Shown here piece by piece: positions 4,307 to 5,112 of a stretch of 5,112 bases of DNA (positions are counted from its first letter, which is position 1; each line of letters opens with the position of its first letter). The DNA is taken from positions 1-5,112 of the forward strand of contig JAGTAM010000068.1 in NCBI GenBank assembly GCA_023422485.1, read 5' to 3'. A program made the translations under genes and the position numbers. The notes under the pieces were generated by a model. It made no database searches, was not told where the DNA came from, and saw only the letters and a list, made by a program, of their open reading frames with translations. This DNA comes from Pseudomonadota bacterium (GTDB taxonomy: Bacteria; Pseudomonadota; Alphaproteobacteria; Rhizobiales; Beijerinckiaceae).

Positions 4307-5112
4307 ATGCTCGACGCCAACGCCGCCGCCGGCGCTCCCGCCGACGGCCTCATCAAGGACACCACCACGGCGGGCTTCCGGCAGGACGTCATCGCCGAAT
4401 CGATGAACCAGCCGGTGATCGTCGATTTCTGGGCGCCCTGGTGCGGCCCGTGCAAGCAGCTCACGCCGGTCCTTGAGAAGGTGGTGCGGGCGGCCGGCGG
4501 CCGGGTGAAGCTCGCCAAGCTCAACATCGACGAGCATCCCGGCATCTGGCAGCAGATCGGCCAGCAACTCGGCCTGCAATCGATCCCCGCCGTGATCGCG
4601 ATCGACCGTGGTCGCCCGGTCGACGCCTTCATGGGCGCCGTACCGGAATCCGAGGTGCGCGCCTTCATCGACCGGCTCGCCGGTCCCTCCGAGATCGATC
4701 AGGTGCTCGAAGAGGCCGCCGCGGTCGCCTCGGCCGGCGATCTCGCCTCGGCCTCCGAACTCTACGCCGCGGTGCTGCGCGAAGATCCGGAGAACCTCAA
4801 GGCCATCGCGGGCCTCGCCAAGACCCAGCTCGAACTCGGCGAGACCGAGAACGCCCGGCAGGTGCTGGCGATGGTGCCGCCGGACAAGGCCGAAGACCCG
4901 CTGCTCGCGGGCGTGCGCGCCGCGCTCGAACTCGCCGATCAGGCCGGGAGCCTGGGCGACCTCGCCGGCCTGCAGCGGCGGATCGAAGCCGATCCCAACG
5001 ATTTCCAGGCCCGTTTCGACCTTGCATTGGGCCTCAACGCCGCCGGCAAGCGCGACGAGGCGGTCGATCAACTCGTCGCCATCGCCCGGGCCGACCGGAA
5101 CTGGAACGAGGA
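4307..5112 (+). CDS. cnoX: CnoX-type chaperedoxin (thioredoxin domain plus TPR), 3' end cut by window edge
   Basis: The frame is open from ATG 4307 to the right edge (268 codons); ATG 4289 is an alternative start adding six residues. The N-terminal domain (about residues 12-120) is thioredoxin-like. It has IVDFWAPWCGPCKQL with an intact CGPC motif (Cys46, Cys49) and the cis-Pro in SIPAV (Pro94). The rest is alpha-helical and TPR-like: ASAGDLASASELYAAVLRED, then AGLAKTQLELGETENARQVL, and ADPNDFQARFDLALGLNAAG near the edge. This is the YbbN/CnoX architecture. Family members hold unfolding proteins and pass them to GroEL/ES or DnaK, and protect cysteines by mixed disulfides, in the cytoplasm. 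E. coli CnoX lacks the CXXC pair (SQHC), whereas alphaproteobacterial versions such as that of Caulobacter keep CGPC and thiol-reducing activity. This one should likewise be redox-active. Full-length members are roughly 280-305 residues, so little is missing. Confidence 0.93.
   Translation, partial: MLDANAAAGAPADGLIKDTTTAGFRQDVIAESMNQPVIVDFWAPWCGPCKQLTPVLEKVVRAAGGRVKLAKLNIDEHPGIWQQIGQQLGLQSIPAVIAIDRGRPVDAFMGAVPESEVRAFIDRLAGPSEIDQVLEEAAAVASAGDLASASELYAAVLREDPENLKAIAGLAKTQLELGETENARQVLAMVPPDKAEDPLLAGVRAALELADQAGSLGDLAGLQRRIEADPNDFQARFDLALGLNAAGKRDEAVDQLVAIARADRNWNE

Overview
The window is very GC-rich chromosomal DNA with G/C-ending codons in every gene. Its proteins look like those of an alphaproteobacterium: Gly-rich and Ala-rich secreted proteins, a CnoX with an intact CGPC site, and a YqjG-type glutathionyl-hydroquinone reductase. 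A methylobacterium-like member of the Hyphomicrobiales is my best guess. This is inference from protein character, as there is no rRNA or other taxonomic marker. I see no mobile element, CRISPR array, tRNA or rRNA.

Layout from left to right. (1) A minus-strand gene cut by the left edge encodes a secreted Phe/Gly/Arg-rich repeat protein. (2) Divergent from it across a 228-base gap is a plus-strand secreted DUF2233 (NAGPA-like phosphodiester glycosidase fold) protein. That gap holds no confident promoter. (3) Convergent with the DUF2233 gene, 16 bases away, is a minus-strand Old Yellow Enzyme (YqjM/XenA type). A long imperfect inverted repeat covers the two 3' ends. (4) Divergent from the Old Yellow Enzyme across 168 bases is a plus-strand glutathionyl-hydroquinone reductase (YqjG family). 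(5) Then, on the same strand, comes a small secreted four-cysteine protein of unknown function. (6) Last is a thioredoxin-TPR chaperedoxin (CnoX), cut by the right edge.

How the genes may work together. The two central enzymes both act on quinones or electrophilic organics: one is a flavin ene/quinone reductase, the other removes glutathione from glutathionyl-hydroquinones. Their head-to-head arrangement suggests a shared electrophile-defence promoter region. CnoX protects proteins under oxidative (chlorine) stress and heat, and a heat-shock-sigma-like -10 element lies upstream of it. The right half therefore reads as general stress and detoxification housekeeping. Nothing here forms a clear new multi-gene system. 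The least explained items are the two uncharacterised secreted proteins and several compact hairpins in the gene leaders.
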